A stretch of 64,000 nt of DNA from Xanthomonas arboricola (GCF_003353015.1 NZ_QREM01000007.1:340586-404585); one strand, 5' to 3'. Counted from the first letter of the stretch, positions 25,713 through 36,109 are shown. Made by a program: numbers and translations. Notes: generated from the sequence alone by a model not told the origin.

Positions 25713-27365
25713 ATGACTATCCTTTGCAATATCGCCGCCACCCTGCCGGAACTCGCGCGCGCGCGCCCCGAGCAGATCGCCATCCGTTGCCCGGGCCGCC
25801 GCGGTGCCAATGGGTTTGCCGCCTACGATGTGACCTTGAGCTATGCCGAGCTGGACGCGCGCAGCGATGCGATCGCTGCCGGCCTGGCGCTGCACGGCAT
25901 CGCACGCGGTGCGCGCGCGGTGGTGATGGTGCGCCCGTCGCCGGAGTTCTTCCTGCTGATGTTCGCCTTGTTCAAGGCCGGCGCGGTGCCGGTGCTGGTG
26001 GATCCGGGCATCGACAAGCGCGCGCTCAAGCAGTGCCTGGACGAAGCGCAGCCGCAGGCATTTATCGGCATTCCGCTTGCGCAGCTGGCGCGTCGTCTGC
26101 TGCGGTGGGCGCGCTCTGCCAAACAGATCGTCAGCGTCGGTGGTCGTTACGGCTGGGGCGGGGTGACACTGGCGCGCGTGGAGCGCGATGGTGCCGGCGC
26201 CGGCAGCCAGCTGGCCAATACCGGGCCGGACGATGTGGCCGCCATCCTGTTCACCAGCGGCTCGACCGGCGTGCCCAAGGGTGTGGTGTACCGACACCGG
26301 CATTTCGTCGGACAGATCGAGTTGCTGCGCAATGCCTTCGGCATGCAGCCCGGCGGCGTGGATCTGCCGACGTTCCCGCCATTTGCCCTGTTCGATCCGG
26401 CACTGGGGCTGACCTCGGTGATCCCGGACATGGACCCGACCCGTCCGGCCACTGCCGATCCGCGCAAGCTGCACGATGCGATCGACCGCTTCGGCGTGAC
26501 GCAGTTGTTCGGTTCGCCGGCGTTGATGCGCGTATTGGCTGATCATGGACAGCCCCTGCCCAACGTGCGCCTGGCCACCTCGGCCGGCGCGCCGGTGCCG
26601 CCGGATGTGGTGGCCAGGATCCGCGCGCTGTTGCCGGCAGATGCGCAATTCTGGACGCCGTATGGCGCCACCGAATGCCTGCCGGTGGCAGCCATCGAAG
26701 GGCGTACGCTGGACGCCACCCGCGCGGCCACCGAGGCCGGAGCCGGCACCTGCGTAGGGCAGGTGGTGCCGCCGAACGAGGTGCGCATCATCGCCATCGA
26801 CGATGCGGCCATTCCCGAATGGAGCGGCGCGCGCGTGCTGGCGGTGGGCGAGGTGGGCGAGATCACCGTCGCCGGCCCCACCACCACCGACACCTACTTC
26901 AACCGCGACGCGGCCACGCGGATTGCCAAGATCCGCGAGCGCACTGCGGACGGCAGCGAACGCATCGTGCATCGCATGGGTGATGTGGGCTACTTCGATG
27001 CCGAAGGGCGCCTGTGGTTCTGCGGGCGCAAGACCCACCGCGTGGAAACCGCCAGCGGCCCGCTCTACACCGAGCAGGTGGAGCCGGTCTTCAACGTGCA
27101 TCCGCAGGTGCGGCGCACTGCCCTGGTCGGCGTCGGCGCACCCGGACAGCAGCAGCCGGTGCTGTGCGTGGAATTGCAGCCTGGCGTGGCGGCATCGGCA
27201 TTTGCGCAAGTGGAAACCGCACTGCGCGCATTAGGTGCTGCACATCCGCACACGGCCGGAATCACGCGTTTCCTGCGCCATTCCGGATTTCCGGTGGACA
27301 TCCGCCACAACGCCAAGATCGGCCGCGAAACGCTGGCGATCTGGGCCGCGCAGCAACGTGACTGA
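25713..27365 (+). CDS. oleC: OleC, beta-lactone synthetase
   Basis: 550 residues of the AMP-binding (ANL) superfamily. OleC uses ATP to convert the 2-alkyl-3-hydroxyacid from OleD into a beta-lactone. The P-loop TSGSTGVPKGVVYRH is near residue 183. The YGATECLPV motif marks the acid-binding region near residue 320, and the GDVGYFDAEGRLWFCGRKTH motif leads into the C-terminal domain. It starts at ATG 25713. OleD follows 90 bases downstream. Confidence 0.95.
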   Translation: MTILCNIAATLPELARARPEQIAIRCPGRRGANGFAAYDVTLSYAELDARSDAIAAGLALHGIARGARAVVMVRPSPEFFLLMFALFKAGAVPVLVDPGIDKRALKQCLDEAQPQAFIGIPLAQLARRLLRWARSAKQIVSVGGRYGWGGVTLARVERDGAGAGSQLANTGPDDVAAILFTSGSTGVPKGVVYRHRHFVGQIELLRNAFGMQPGGVDLPTFPPFALFDPALGLTSVIPDMDPTRPATADPRKLHDAIDRFGVTQLFGSPALMRVLADHGQPLPNVRLATSAGAPVPPDVVARIRALLPADAQFWTPYGATECLPVAAIEGRTLDATRAATEAGAGTCVGQVVPPNEVRIIAIDDAAIPEWSGARVLAVGEVGEITVAGPTTTDTYFNRDAATRIAKIRERTADGSERIVHRMGDVGYFDAEGRLWFCGRKTHRVETASGPLYTEQVEPVFNVHPQVRRTALVGVGAPGQQQPVLCVELQPGVAASAFAQVETALRALGAAHPHTAGITRFLRHSGFPVDIRHNAKIGRETLAIWAAQQRD

Positions 27366-27455
27366 GCTGTCGATGCGTCTCGCGCCCGCACCTCGCCGCA
27401 TCGCCAATCGCGGCTGCGCCCGCTATCGTGTGCGTCCTTGCAATGGAGGTGATGC

Positions 27456-28466
27456 GTGCGGATTCTGGTAACCGGTGGTGGTGGCTTTCTTGGCCAGGCG
27501 TTGTGCCGCGGCCTGCGCGCGCGCGGGCATGAGGTGGTGAGTTTCCAGCGCGGCGATTATCCGGTGCTGCAGACCCTGGGCGTGGGCCAGATCCGTGGCG
27601 ACCTGGCCGACCCGCAAGCGGTGCGGCACGCCTTCGCCGGTATCGATGCGGTCTTCCACAACGCCGCCAAGGCCGGTGCATGGGGCAGCTACGACAGCTA
27701 TCACCAGGCCAATGTGGTGGGCACGCAGAACGTGCTCGACGCGTGTCGGGCCAACGGTGTGCCGCGCCTGATCTATACCTCCACACCGAGCGTGACCCAT
27801 CGCGCCACCAATCCGGTGGAAGGCCTGGGCGCCGACGAAGTGCCGTATGGCGAGGATCTGCGCGCGGCGTATGCGGCGACCAAGGCGATCGCCGAGCGCG
27901 CAGTGCTGGCGGCCAACGATGCGCAACTGGCGACGGTGGCCTTGCGTCCGCGCCTGATCTGGGGGCCGGGCGACAATCATCTGTTGCCGCGCCTGGCCGC
28001 GCGTGCGCGCGCCGGCCGCTTGCGCATGGTCGGCGACGGCAGCAACCTGGTGGACAGCACCTACATCGACAACGCCGCGCAGGCGCATTTCGATGCGTTC
28101 GCGCATCTCGCTGCCGGCGCCGCATGCGCGGGCAAGGCGTACTTCATCTCCAACGGCGAGCCCTTGCCGATGCGCGAATTGCTCAATCGCCTGCTGGCCG
28201 CGGTGGATGCACCAGCAGTGACGCGTTCGCTGTCGTTCAAGACCGCCTACAGGATCGGTGCAATCTGCGAGACCATGTGGCCACTGTTGCGTCTGCCTGG
28301 CGAAGTGCCGTTGACGCGTTTTCTGGTGGAACAGCTGTGTACGCCGCACTGGTACAGCATGGAACCGGCACGTCGTGATTTCGGCTATGTGCCGCAGGTC
28401 AGCATCGAAGAAGGGCTGCAACGGTTGCGATCCTCATCTTGCAACGACATTGCCATCACTCGATAA
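27456..28466 (+). CDS. oleD: OleD, 2-alkyl-3-oxoalkanoate reductase
   Basis: 336 residues from GTG, with GGAGGT just upstream. Extended short-chain dehydrogenase/reductase: Rossmann motif [13 protein letters not shown] at the N-terminus and catalytic YAATK near residue 145. It reduces the OleA product with NADPH before OleC. The protein belongs to the 3-beta-hydroxysteroid dehydrogenase-like subgroup, so annotators may call it that. Last gene of the ole set. Confidence 0.94.
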   Translation: MRILVTGGGGFLGQALCRGLRARGHEVVSFQRGDYPVLQTLGVGQIRGDLADPQAVRHAFAGIDAVFHNAAKAGAWGSYDSYHQANVVGTQNVLDACRANGVPRLIYTSTPSVTHRATNPVEGLGADEVPYGEDLRAAYAATKAIAERAVLAANDAQLATVALRPRLIWGPGDNHLLPRLAARARAGRLRMVGDGSNLVDSTYIDNAAQAHFDAFAHLAAGAACAGKAYFISNGEPLPMRELLNRLLAAVDAPAVTRSLSFKTAYRIGAICETMWPLLRLPGEVPLTRFLVEQLCTPHWYSMEPARRDFGYVPQVSIEEGLQRLRSSSCNDIAITR

Positions 28467-28530
28467 AGACCGTCGTGCGTTCAGGATACGTCTGCGCCGA
28501 TTCGGCACGACAACTTCTGGAATCCTTGCC

Positions 28531-28689
28531 ATGCTGCATTACGCCATCATCTTCTTCGTCATCGCCATCATCGCCGCCGTGCTGGGCTTCAGCGGTATCG
28601 CCGGTGCGGCGACCAACATTGCCTGGATCCTGTTCGTGGTGTTCCTGATCCTGGCAGTGATCTCGATGTTCCGCCGCGGCAAGGTATAA
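28531..28689 (+). CDS. DUF1328 small membrane protein
   Basis: 52 residues. Two short hydrophobic helices ([20 protein letters not shown] and [18 protein letters not shown]) are joined by a glycine/alanine turn and end in a basic tail. It matches the YtjA/DUF1328 family, common in stress-induced loci. Function unknown. Confidence 0.85.
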   Translation: MLHYAIIFFVIAIIAAVLGFSGIAGAATNIAWILFVVFLILAVISMFRRGKV

Positions 28690-28736
28690 CGCCTGCGCTG
28701 CGAAACGTCACGGCAGCGGCGCTGCCGGCTGACGCT

Positions 28737-28772
28737 CACATGGCCCGCTTCCGCAAGGAGGCGGGCCATGTG
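28737..28772. terminator. Hairpin between convergent genes
   Basis: CACATGGCCCGC (28737-28748) pairs with GCGGGCCATGTG (28761-28772) across a 12-base loop. It has no T tract, so it is a possible terminator or just a repeat. It lies between the DUF1328 gene and the opposing GNAT gene. Confidence 0.5.
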
Positions 28773-28807
28773 CGTTATGGACGCCCCGCAGCCGAGCGGC
28801 ATCTGTT

Positions 28808-29290
28808 TCAAAGCGGTTTTTCCAGATACTGCACGTGCTTGCCGTTGCCCAGCAACGCATCGCCGATCGGCCGGAAGCCCAGCTGCAGATGCAGTGCCAG
28901 CGATGCCGGATTGGGTGGGAGCAGGTTGACCTCGCAAACCAGCCGCGGCTGCGCCGCTGCACGTGCGGCATGGATGAGTTCGTCATACAACTGCCTGGCA
29001 AGCCCGCGGCCCTGCGCATGCGCGGCGATCACGATGCGGTCGACGTAGACGAAGCGTGCGAAGCGTTGCGCCATCCAGGCGAAGTTCGGATTGGCGTACG
29101 CGGCGTTCTGATCCAGCGCGATCAGCAGGCCATCCGCCGGCGCGACCATGCGTGCGTGCCAGGCAAGTTGCAGCAATGCGGCCAGTCCGTTCGCATCCAG
29201 CAACGACAACTCGGTGGCATGCGCGTTGTTGAGCGCGAGCAGTGCGCGGTGGTCGTGTGGTTGCACCGCGCGCAGATGGGCCCGGCTCAC
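28808..29290 (-). CDS. GNAT-family acetyltransferase
   Basis: 160 residues from a GTG start. The acetyl-CoA-binding motif A is visible in [26 protein letters not shown]. The C-terminal motif B/C region is [15 protein letters not shown]-like. The start overlaps the ddl stop in a GTGA arrangement, so it is translationally coupled and co-transcribed with ddl. Substrate unknown; a small molecule or peptide amine is likely. Confidence 0.82.
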   Translation of the reverse strand: MSRAHLRAVQPHDHRALLALNNAHATELSLLDANGLAALLQLAWHARMVAPADGLLIALDQNAAYANPNFAWMAQRFARFVYVDRIVIAAHAQGRGLARQLYDELIHAARAAAQPRLVCEVNLLPPNPASLALHLQLGFRPIGDALLGNGKHVQYLEKPL

Positions 29291-30393
29291 GCGCGTGGCC
29301 CGAGCGCGCTGCGCAGCAGTTGATCGTCTGCATGCCGCTGCAACGCCAGCTCGATCAACTGCGTGATCAAGCTGCGGTAGTCCAGCCCGCTTGCCTGCCA
29401 GAGCTTGGGATACATGCTGATCCGCGTGAAGCCCGGCAATGTGTTGACCTCGTTGATCACGATGCGGCCATCGGCGCACAGGAACACGTCCACGCGCGCC
29501 ATGCCGGCGCAGTCCAGCGCCTGGTAGGCCCGCAGCGCCATGTGCTGGATGCGCTGCTGCGTCTGTGCATCGATGTCGGCCGGGATCACGATGTCGGCAC
29601 CGTGTTCGCTGATGTACTTGGTCTCGTAGGAATAAAACGCGTCGTGCACCACCACTTCGCCGCAGACGCTGGCCTGCGGGCTGGCGTTGCCCAGCACGGC
29701 GCATTCGATCTCGCGCCCGGCGATCGCCGCTTCCACCAATACCTTGTGATCGTATGCCAGCGCCAATGCGAGCGCGTCGGCAAATGCGTCGGCACTGCGC
29801 ACCTGGCTGACACCGACCGACGACCCCTGGTTGGCCGGCTTGACGAACAACGGCAAACCCAACTGCGCGACCAATGCATCCACGTCGGCATGCGCGGCGG
29901 TGTGGCGGTTGAAGCAGGCGAACGGCGCCACTTCAAGCCCGGCATCGCGCAGCACGCGCTTGGCCAGGTCCTTGTCCATCGCCAGCGCCGAGCCGAGTAC
30001 GCCGGAGCCGACGAAGGCCAGGTTGGCCATGCGCAGCAGCCCTTGCAACGAGCCGTCCTCGCCGAGCGTGCCGTGCACGATCGGAAACACCACATCGATC
30101 TGCGCCAGCGCCTGCTCCGGCTGGGTCGGGCGCAATTGCTGTTGCTGCGCGCCCGGCAGCACCGCCACGCCGCGACCGCTGCGATGCAGGGCGATGCGCG
30201 CCGGGTCGTCGGCATCGAGCAGGAAACTGTCGGGGTCGTTGACGTGCCACTGGCCCTGCTTGTCGATGCCGATCAGCACCGGCTCGAAGCGCTGCGGGTC
30301 CAGCGCATCGAGGATGTTGCGCGCCGACTGCAGCGAGACCTCGTGCTCGGCCGACTTGCCGCCGAAGATGAGACCGACCCGGATCTTGCGCAT
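29287..30393 (-). CDS. ddl: D-alanine--D-alanine ligase
   Basis: 368 residues, the length of the DdlA type. It joins two D-Ala using ATP for peptidoglycan. [18 protein letters not shown] is the family N-terminus. [14 protein letters not shown] and [16 protein letters not shown] form the ATP-grasp site. [16 protein letters not shown] carries the metal- and D-Ala-binding residues. It lies away from the murein cluster, which suggests a second ligase beside a ddlB elsewhere; that is inference. Confidence 0.95.
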   Translation of the reverse strand: MRKIRVGLIFGGKSAEHEVSLQSARNILDALDPQRFEPVLIGIDKQGQWHVNDPDSFLLDADDPARIALHRSGRGVAVLPGAQQQQLRPTQPEQALAQIDVVFPIVHGTLGEDGSLQGLLRMANLAFVGSGVLGSALAMDKDLAKRVLRDAGLEVAPFACFNRHTAAHADVDALVAQLGLPLFVKPANQGSSVGVSQVRSADAFADALALALAYDHKVLVEAAIAGREIECAVLGNASPQASVCGEVVVHDAFYSYETKYISEHGADIVIPADIDAQTQQRIQHMALRAYQALDCAGMARVDVFLCADGRIVINEVNTLPGFTRISMYPKLWQASGLDYRSLITQLIELALQRHADDQLLRSALGPRA

Positions 30394-30662
30394 TGCCTGC
30401 TCCTGCCACCTGGTGTGATGAGGTCGCCAGCATGCCCGCGGCAGGCGCGCCGACGGAAGTCCTGCATCGCCGCCGTATGCGGTACGGCGATCCGGGCCAG
30501 GTGCACGGTCAACCGCCAGGTCTGTCTATTGTGGGGATGCGGCTGGAAGTGCGGCGGCCTGGCCGCCGAGGCGCCCTGCCATGCACGTCACCCTGGTCTG
30601 CGGCCTGCAGCTGCCACACACCATCAAGCAGTAGCGACATGCAGGGACGGTAGAATGCGCCC

Positions 30663-31307
30663 ATGCCCGGATCCCTGTTCAACTCACTCAAGCCGCTCGC
30701 CGGCCAGGCCCTGCAAGCTGCGCTCAACCGCGCGCTGGCGCTGGACCCCGATACCCGCGACGCCCTGTTGCCGCTGGAAGGCCAACGCATCGCACTGACG
30801 CTGGAGGCGCCCGCGCTGGCCCTGCAGATCCGCGTGCACGAGCGCCGCTTGCTGGTCGGCCCGGTGGACCAGGCGCAGGAGCCGGACCTGGCCGTGCGCA
30901 GCAGCCTGGCCGGCTTGCTCGGCCAACTGCCGTTCCTGGCCAATGCGCGCCGCAGCGGCGCACCGGCCGGGCGGCTCAAGGTCTCCGGCGATGCCGAACT
31001 GGCGCGCCAGCTGCAGCAACTGGCCGGGCGCTTCGATCCGGATTGGCAGTTGCCGTTCGTGGCGGTGTTCGGGCAGATCCTCGGCGTGCAGATCGCCAAT
31101 GCGCTGCGTGCAGCGCTGCAGCAGGCGCGCCGAAGCGCGGTGGACCTGGCCCAGAGCGCGGCCGAATTCGTGACCGAGGAATCGCGCGACGTGGTACCGC
31201 GCGCCGAGCTGGAGGCCTTCCACGACGATGTCGACGAACTGCGCGACGACGTCGAACGCCTGGCCGTCCGCGTGGCGCGCCTGCGCGCGGCCGGAGGTGC
31301 GGCATGA
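30663..31307 (+). CDS. ubiJ: UbiJ, ubiquinone biosynthesis accessory factor
   Basis: 214 residues. An N-terminal SCP2-like lipid-binding domain ([27 protein letters not shown]) is followed by a C-terminal helical, coiled-coil-like tail ([23 protein letters not shown]). UbiJ helps present lipid intermediates to the soluble Ubi complex. Its stop overlaps the ubiB start in an ATGA arrangement. The usual upstream ubiE is not seen here. Confidence 0.9.
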   Translation: MPGSLFNSLKPLAGQALQAALNRALALDPDTRDALLPLEGQRIALTLEAPALALQIRVHERRLLVGPVDQAQEPDLAVRSSLAGLLGQLPFLANARRSGAPAGRLKVSGDAELARQLQQLAGRFDPDWQLPFVAVFGQILGVQIANALRAALQQARRSAVDLAQSAAEFVTEESRDVVPRAELEAFHDDVDELRDDVERLAVRVARLRAAGGAA

Positions 31308-32977
31308 AGGCGCTGCTGCGGGCCAGCCGCATCGGCCGGGTGATCCTGCGCTATCGCCTGGACGACCTGCTGCAGGACACCCCGGCCGAGCGCTGGCTGC
31401 GCCTGGCCAAGCCGTTCGTGCCACGCGCCAGTGCCGAGATCGCCGCGCAATCGCGCGGCGCGCGGCTGCGGCTGGCATTGCAGGAACTGGGGCCGATCTT
31501 CGTCAAGTTCGGGCAGATCCTGTCGACCCGGCGCGACCTGATTCCGGCCGACGTGGCCGATGAACTGACCCTGCTGCAGGACCGCGTCAAGCCCTTCGAT
31601 GGCGAAGCGGCGCGGCTGATCGTCGAGCGCGCGCTGGGCCTGCCGGTGAGCGTTGCGTTTGCCGCCTTCGACACCGTGCCGCTGGCCTCGGCCTCGATCG
31701 CGCAGGTGCACGCGGCGACCTTGCCGCCGGATGCCAATGGCGTGCGCCGCGAAGTGGTGGTCAAGGTGTTGCGCCCGGACATCGAGCGCCAGATCGATGC
31801 CGATATCGCCTTGCTGCAGTCGCTGGCCACGCTGGTCGAGCGCACCCACCCGCGTGCGGACAAGATCCGGCCGCGCGAGGTGGTGGCCGAGATCGAAGGT
31901 ACCTTGTCGGCCGAACTGGACCTGCAGCGCGAAGGCGCCAACGCCAGCGTGCTGCGCCGGTTCTGGGAAGGCTCGGACGATCTGTACGTGCCGGAGGTGA
32001 TCTGGTCGCACACCGCCGAGCGTGCGCTCACGCTGGAGCGCGTGTACGGCATTCCGTCCGACGACATCGCCAGGCTCGATGCGGCCGGTATCGACCGCAA
32101 GGCGCTGGCGGCCAAGGGCGTGCGGGTGTTCTATACGCAGGTATTCCGCGACAACTTCTTCCACGCCGATGCGCACGCCGGCAACATCTGGGTCGATTCG
32201 GATCCGGAGCGCCGGCTCAATCCGCGTTTCATCGCGCTGGATTTCGGCATCATGGGCCAGCTCTCGCAGGAAGATCAGTACTACCTGGCCGAGAACTTCA
32301 TGGCGATCTTCCACAAGGATTACCGCCGCATGGCCGAGCTGCACGTGGAAGCGGGCTGGATGCCCGACAACGTGCGCATCGACGAACTGGAAGCGGCCGC
32401 GCGCTCGGTGTGCGAGCCCTACTTCACCCGGCCGCTGTCGGAGATTTCGCTGGCGCAGGTGCTGATCAAGCTGTTCCGCGTCGCGCAGCGCTACGAACTG
32501 ACGCTGCAGCCGCAGCTGATCCTGCTGCAGAAAACCTTGCTCAACATCGAAGGCGTGGGCCGCCAGCTCGACCCCAGGCTGGATATCTGGGCCGTGGCAC
32601 GGCCGGTGCTCGAACGCATCCTGCGCGAGCGCTACAGCCCGCGCCGCGTGCTCGGCGAGCTGCGCAAGCGGCTGCCGGAAATCATGACGCATGCGCCGGA
32701 CATGCCGCGCCTGGTGCACAGCTGGTTGAAGCAGCAGGTGGAAGGCCGCCATCAGCTCGACATCCGCTCGGCCGAGTTGCGCGCGCTGGACCTGAGCCTG
32801 CGCAAGCTGCAGACGCGCGTGGTCACTGCCATCACCGGCAGCGGCCTGCTGGTGGTGGCCGCCGTGCTGTACGGCCTGCACCCGAATGGCTGGTACCTGG
32901 GCACGGTGCCGGTGTGGAGCTGGGTCAGCGGTGCGGCCGGCTCGGTGGCCCTGCTGGTCGCCTGGCTGCGGCGCTGA
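31304..32977 (+). CDS. ubiB: UbiB, atypical kinase-like protein of ubiquinone biosynthesis
   Basis: 557 residues, ABC1/ADCK family. The atypical KxGQ motif ([12 protein letters not shown], near residue 70) and the ATPase core ([25 protein letters not shown] with DFGIMGQL) are present. Two C-terminal membrane segments ([15 protein letters not shown] and [12 protein letters not shown]) anchor it. It is needed for coenzyme Q synthesis, probably by extracting or delivering lipid intermediates with ATP hydrolysis. It overlaps ubiJ. Confidence 0.96.
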   Translation: MKALLRASRIGRVILRYRLDDLLQDTPAERWLRLAKPFVPRASAEIAAQSRGARLRLALQELGPIFVKFGQILSTRRDLIPADVADELTLLQDRVKPFDGEAARLIVERALGLPVSVAFAAFDTVPLASASIAQVHAATLPPDANGVRREVVVKVLRPDIERQIDADIALLQSLATLVERTHPRADKIRPREVVAEIEGTLSAELDLQREGANASVLRRFWEGSDDLYVPEVIWSHTAERALTLERVYGIPSDDIARLDAAGIDRKALAAKGVRVFYTQVFRDNFFHADAHAGNIWVDSDPERRLNPRFIALDFGIMGQLSQEDQYYLAENFMAIFHKDYRRMAELHVEAGWMPDNVRIDELEAAARSVCEPYFTRPLSEISLAQVLIKLFRVAQRYELTLQPQLILLQKTLLNIEGVGRQLDPRLDIWAVARPVLERILRERYSPRRVLGELRKRLPEIMTHAPDMPRLVHSWLKQQVEGRHQLDIRSAELRALDLSLRKLQTRVVTAITGSGLLVVAAVLYGLHPNGWYLGTVPVWSWVSGAAGSVALLVAWLRR

Positions 32978-33067
32978 AGCACCGCCGCAGGTGGCCTGCT
33001 GCATCCGGCGGGGTAGCGGCGGTGCCTGCAGCAGCACGATGACGAAGCCGTTCCCGGCGAGGTGGTG

Positions 33068-33655
33068 ATGATCGATCTGCAGGCGTTGAAGGACGAGCTG
33101 GCACGGTTCGGTAGCGACAACGATGCGCAGCAGCTGGCGCGCGACCGGCGCATGCTCAACATCACGCCCGACACCGGGCAGTTGCTGGCCGTGCTGGTGC
33201 GTGCCAGCGCTGCGCGGCGCGTTCTGGAGATCGGCACCTCCAACGGGTATTCGACGCTGTGGCTGGCCGAAGCGGTCGCCGCAATCGGTGGGCATGTCAC
33301 CACGGTGGAACATGCGGCCGACAAGGTGGCCCTGGCGCAGGCCACGCTGGCGCGCAGCGGCCTGGCGGCATCGGTGGAGCTGGTGCACGGCGATGGCGGC
33401 GCGTGGCTGGCCCAGGCCGCCAGCGCCAGCATCGATCTGGTCTTCCTGGATTCGGCGCGCGGCGAGTATGTACGCTGGTGGCCGGCACTGCGCCGCGTGC
33501 TGCGCAGCGGTGGCCTGCTGGTGGTCGACAATGCGCTGTCGCATGCCGACGAACTGGCACCGTTCAGCGCGCTGCTGGCGGACGATCCGGCAGTCACCTG
33601 CAGCGTGGTGCCGGTGGGCAAGGGCGAGTTGCTGGCGGTGTGCGGCGGTGCCTGA
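33068..33655 (+). CDS. Class I SAM-dependent O-methyltransferase
   Basis: About 195 residues, similar to the CCoAOMT-like O-methyltransferase group. The SAM motif VLEIGTSNGYSTLWLAEA is near residue 50. The following acidic strand is VTTVEHAADKVALA, and motif LVFLDSARGEYVRWW is near residue 128. The acceptor is unknown. The start at ATG 33068 follows a GAGG site; GTG codons at 33062 and 33065 are alternatives. Confidence 0.85.
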   Translation: MIDLQALKDELARFGSDNDAQQLARDRRMLNITPDTGQLLAVLVRASAARRVLEIGTSNGYSTLWLAEAVAAIGGHVTTVEHAADKVALAQATLARSGLAASVELVHGDGGAWLAQAASASIDLVFLDSARGEYVRWWPALRRVLRSGGLLVVDNALSHADELAPFSALLADDPAVTCSVVPVGKGELLAVCGGA

Positions 33656-33802
33656 GCGTGCAGCGCTGGCCTGCCACGACGCACGTCTTCAAGGTGCGGG
33701 ACCGGCGCGCGCCAGATGCGCTGCCGGCGCCGGGGGCGGTCAATCGCGCAGGGGCGCGGCGGCGCAGTGGCATGCGCTGCCCACGGCGCGGATAATCCGC
33801 CG

Positions 33803-34537
33803 GTGAGCACATCCCCCAAGCACTTGCAGATTCTCCACCAGGACGCGGTCCTGGCCGTCGTCGACAAACCCGCCGGCCTGATGGTCCACGACAGCAAGCT
33901 GGCGCGTGGGGAGGACGACTTCCTGGCCGACCGCCTGCGCGAACAGCTGGGCCGGCCGATCTTCCTGGTGCACCGGCTCGACCGCGCCACCAGCGGCTGC
34001 CTGCTGCTGGCGTTCGATCGCGACGCCGCCAGCGCGCTGGGCAAGGCCTTGATGGCCGGTGAAGTGGAGAAGGACTATCTGACGGTGTGCCGCGGCTGGC
34101 CGGCCGAGGAGCGCTTCAGCGTCGACCACGACCTGGACGGCGGCCCCGGCAAGCCGGTCAAGAAGCCGGCGGTGACCCACTTCCAGCGCCTGGCCACCGG
34201 CGAGCTGGAGATCCCGTCCACCGGCTTTGCCACCTCGCGCTATGCATTGCTGCGCTGCCAGCCGCAGACCGGGCGGTTCCGGCAGATCCGTCGACACATG
34301 AAGCATCTGTCGCACCACATGATCGGCGACACCAGCCATGGCGACGGCCGCCACAACCGCAGCTTCCGCATGCTCGGCATCCACCGCATGCTGCTGCACG
34401 CCGAGCGCCTGGGCTTTCCGCATCCGGCCGATGGGCGGCGCATCAGCGTCACTGCGCCGCTGGATGTGGAGTTTGCGAAAGCCTGCGCATTGTTCGGGTG
34501 GGAGATGGCGGGGTTGGGAGTCACGCCGACGGCGTGA
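33803..34537 (+). CDS. TruC-type RNA pseudouridine synthase
   Basis: 244 residues from GTG. RluA-family fold: LAVVDKPAGLMVHDSK, then the catalytic Asp in HRLDRATSGCLLLAFD. The C-terminal region is RYALLRCQPQTGRFRQIRRHM. The size and motifs best match TruC (tRNA U65 pseudouridine). The exact target is inferred. It follows the methyltransferase gene with 147 bases between. Confidence 0.85.
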   Translation: MSTSPKHLQILHQDAVLAVVDKPAGLMVHDSKLARGEDDFLADRLREQLGRPIFLVHRLDRATSGCLLLAFDRDAASALGKALMAGEVEKDYLTVCRGWPAEERFSVDHDLDGGPGKPVKKPAVTHFQRLATGELEIPSTGFATSRYALLRCQPQTGRFRQIRRHMKHLSHHMIGDTSHGDGRHNRSFRMLGIHRMLLHAERLGFPHPADGRRISVTAPLDVEFAKACALFGWEMAGLGVTPTA

Positions 34538-34613
34538 TGGGGCGTGCCTGGTGCAGCGATCGGGACGTCCACTCGGCCTGCAAGAACGCTGTGCAAGCGT
34601 CCCCTCACCCCAA

Positions 34614-34639
34614 CCCCTCTCCCGCAGGCGGGAGAGGGG
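34614..34639. repeat. Perfect 12-bp-arm hairpin
   Basis: CCCCTCTCCCGC (34614-34625) is followed by AG and GCGGGAGAGGGG (34628-34639), giving a very stable stem. This type of element recurs between Xanthomonas genes and may act as terminator or REP. Confidence 0.8.
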
Positions 34640-34770
34640 CTCAGGTGCGACGCTCGCTGCTTGCCTTCCTGGCTTCCTGGCCTTCCTGGCCTTCCTTACC
34701 TTCCTTTTTTACCTTCCTTACCTTCCTTAGCTTTCCTGCGTTCCCTGCGCTCCCGCGTTCCCCGCTCGCT

Positions 34771-34814
34771 TCCTAGTTGCTCCCTAGTTGCTCCCTAGTT
34801 GCTCCCTAGTTGCT
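34771..34814. repeat. Four copies of an 11-bp tandem repeat
   Basis: The unit CCCTAGTTGCT occurs four times in tandem; the first copy has one substitution (34771-34781, 34782-34792, 34793-34803, 34804-34814). Copy number could vary between strains. Confidence 0.85.
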
Positions 34815-35036
34815 TCCTTCCCCCGCTTGCGGGGGAAGGTGCCCGAAGGGCGGATGGGGGCAGGCCCGCCACTGTGCCCTCAGGCCAACAGCGCTCCCGA
34901 CGGAAGCGGGGCAGCTTTGGTCAGCGCAAAAGCGGGGGCACTGCGTCAATCGGCAACGCACTCACCCCGGATCCGCAACCGCTGCAGCAAACATGCCGTT
35001 GCGCTTCCCCAATCCAGACTCCCGACTCCCTGCCCT

Positions 35037-35582
35037 TCAACGCTTCTGCGCCGCCGCCGCCGGCTCGTTGACGATCTTCTCCAGATCCTTCTGCAAATCG
35101 GCAAACAGCGGCAGCATCTTCTGCTGGATCGCGCCCATCAGGTTCTGGGTCAGCGCCGGGGTCTTGTCCAGCAGGCTCTGGCCGGCCGAGCTCTCGTAGA
35201 ACTCGGCCATGGCCAGCACGTCCTCGCGCGAGAACGAGCGCTTGTAGATGTCCACGTACATCGGGCGCAGCTCCGACCACGACAGCGCCTTGCGCACGGT
35301 CTGGCGGGTACGCTCCTGGATGCGCTGCAGCTGGGCCTGCTGGTCGGCGTCGAGCTGGCGCTGGGCGGTGAGCTGGGCGAATTGCTGCTGCTGCATCGCT
35401 TCGATCTGCGGCAGCATCGTGTCCAGCATGGTCTGCGCGCGCGAGGCGGCCAGCAGACGGTTGATGTCGGCATCGCTGGGCGCCTGCGCAAACGCGGCGG
35501 GCGTGGCCAGTGCCAGCGCGGCCAGCACGATCAGGCGGCGCGCCAGGGCGCGGGTGGCGGCAACGGAACGGGGTGGGGTCAT
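35037..35582 (-). CDS. DUF2059 periplasmic protein
   Basis: 181 residues. A signal peptide (RLIVLAALALATPAAFAQA) is followed by the DUF2059 pattern: helix ASRAQTMLDTMLPQIEAMQQQQFAQL, then YVDIYKRSFSREDVLAMAEFYESSAGQSLLDKTP. The latter is the family signature. The start at 35582 gives a normal signal peptide. Function of the family is unknown. Confidence 0.9.
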   Translation of the reverse strand: MTPPRSVAATRALARRLIVLAALALATPAAFAQAPSDADINRLLAASRAQTMLDTMLPQIEAMQQQQFAQLTAQRQLDADQQAQLQRIQERTRQTVRKALSWSELRPMYVDIYKRSFSREDVLAMAEFYESSAGQSLLDKTPALTQNLMGAIQQKMLPLFADLQKDLEKIVNEPAAAAQKR

Positions 35583-35675
35583 CGGAGCATCCTGCAGGTT
35601 GGAGAACCGGCCGCAGCATACGGGAAGCCGGCGTTCGCGCGCGCGTCCATGCCGGTGCCGATACAATCGGTCCGA

Positions 35676-36107
35676 ATGGCCAGCGACCCGATCCAGATCA
35701 CCCCCAGCCTGACGATCCCGCCCAGCGAGATCGTCGAGCGCTTCGTGCGCGCCAGCGGCGCGGGCGGGCAGAACGTCAACAAGGTCTCCACCGCGGTGGA
35801 GCTGCGTTTCGACGTGGCCGGGTCGCCGTCGCTGCCCGAACCGTTGCGTGCGCGCCTGCTGTCGCGGCGCGACCGGCGCATGACCGCCGAGGGCGTGCTG
35901 GTGATCGACGCGCAGCGCTTCCGCACCCAGGACCGCAACCGCCAGGATGCGCGCGAGCGGCTGGCCGAGATCATCAGTGCCTGCCTGTCGGTGCCCAAGC
36001 GCCGGGTCGCCACCAAACCGAGTCATGGTGCCAAGCTACGGCGGCTGGATGCCAAGCGTGAGCGCAGTCATATCAAGCGTGGACGCTCTGCGTCCCACTG
36101 GGAGTAA
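35676..36107 (+). CDS. arfB: Alternative ribosome-rescue factor B (YaeJ-type)
   Basis: 143 residues. The class I release-factor GGQ domain is present as VRASGAGGQNVNKVSTAVELRF. The C-terminal basic tail (KRERSHIKRGRSASHW) enters the empty mRNA channel. ArfB hydrolyses peptidyl-tRNA on ribosomes stalled on non-stop mRNA. ATG 35676 gives the family length. It is followed two bases later by an acyltransferase gene. Confidence 0.95.
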   Translation: MASDPIQITPSLTIPPSEIVERFVRASGAGGQNVNKVSTAVELRFDVAGSPSLPEPLRARLLSRRDRRMTAEGVLVIDAQRFRTQDRNRQDARERLAEIISACLSVPKRRVATKPSHGAKLRRLDAKRERSHIKRGRSASHWE

Positions 36108-36109
36108 GC

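Larger units (their letters stand above)
34538..35036. repeat. Repeat-rich intergenic spacer
   Basis: It contains a 12-bp-arm perfect hairpin (34614-34625 with 34628-34639), a long C/T-rich tract built from CTTCCTGGCCTTCC-like units (about 34655-34735), the 11-bp tandem repeat at 34771-34814, and a palindrome CCCCCGCTTGCGGGGG around 34820-34835. No gene is supported. Confidence 0.75.

Noticed and set aside
30509-33544. A 1011-codon open frame on the minus strand
   Set aside because: It runs antisense over ubiJ, ubiB and the methyltransferase gene, which have clear family motifs. The high-GC genome produces long shadow frames in this phase.
34771-34814. CRISPR-like array
   Set aside because: The repeat unit is only 11 bp with no spacers, so it is a simple tandem repeat.
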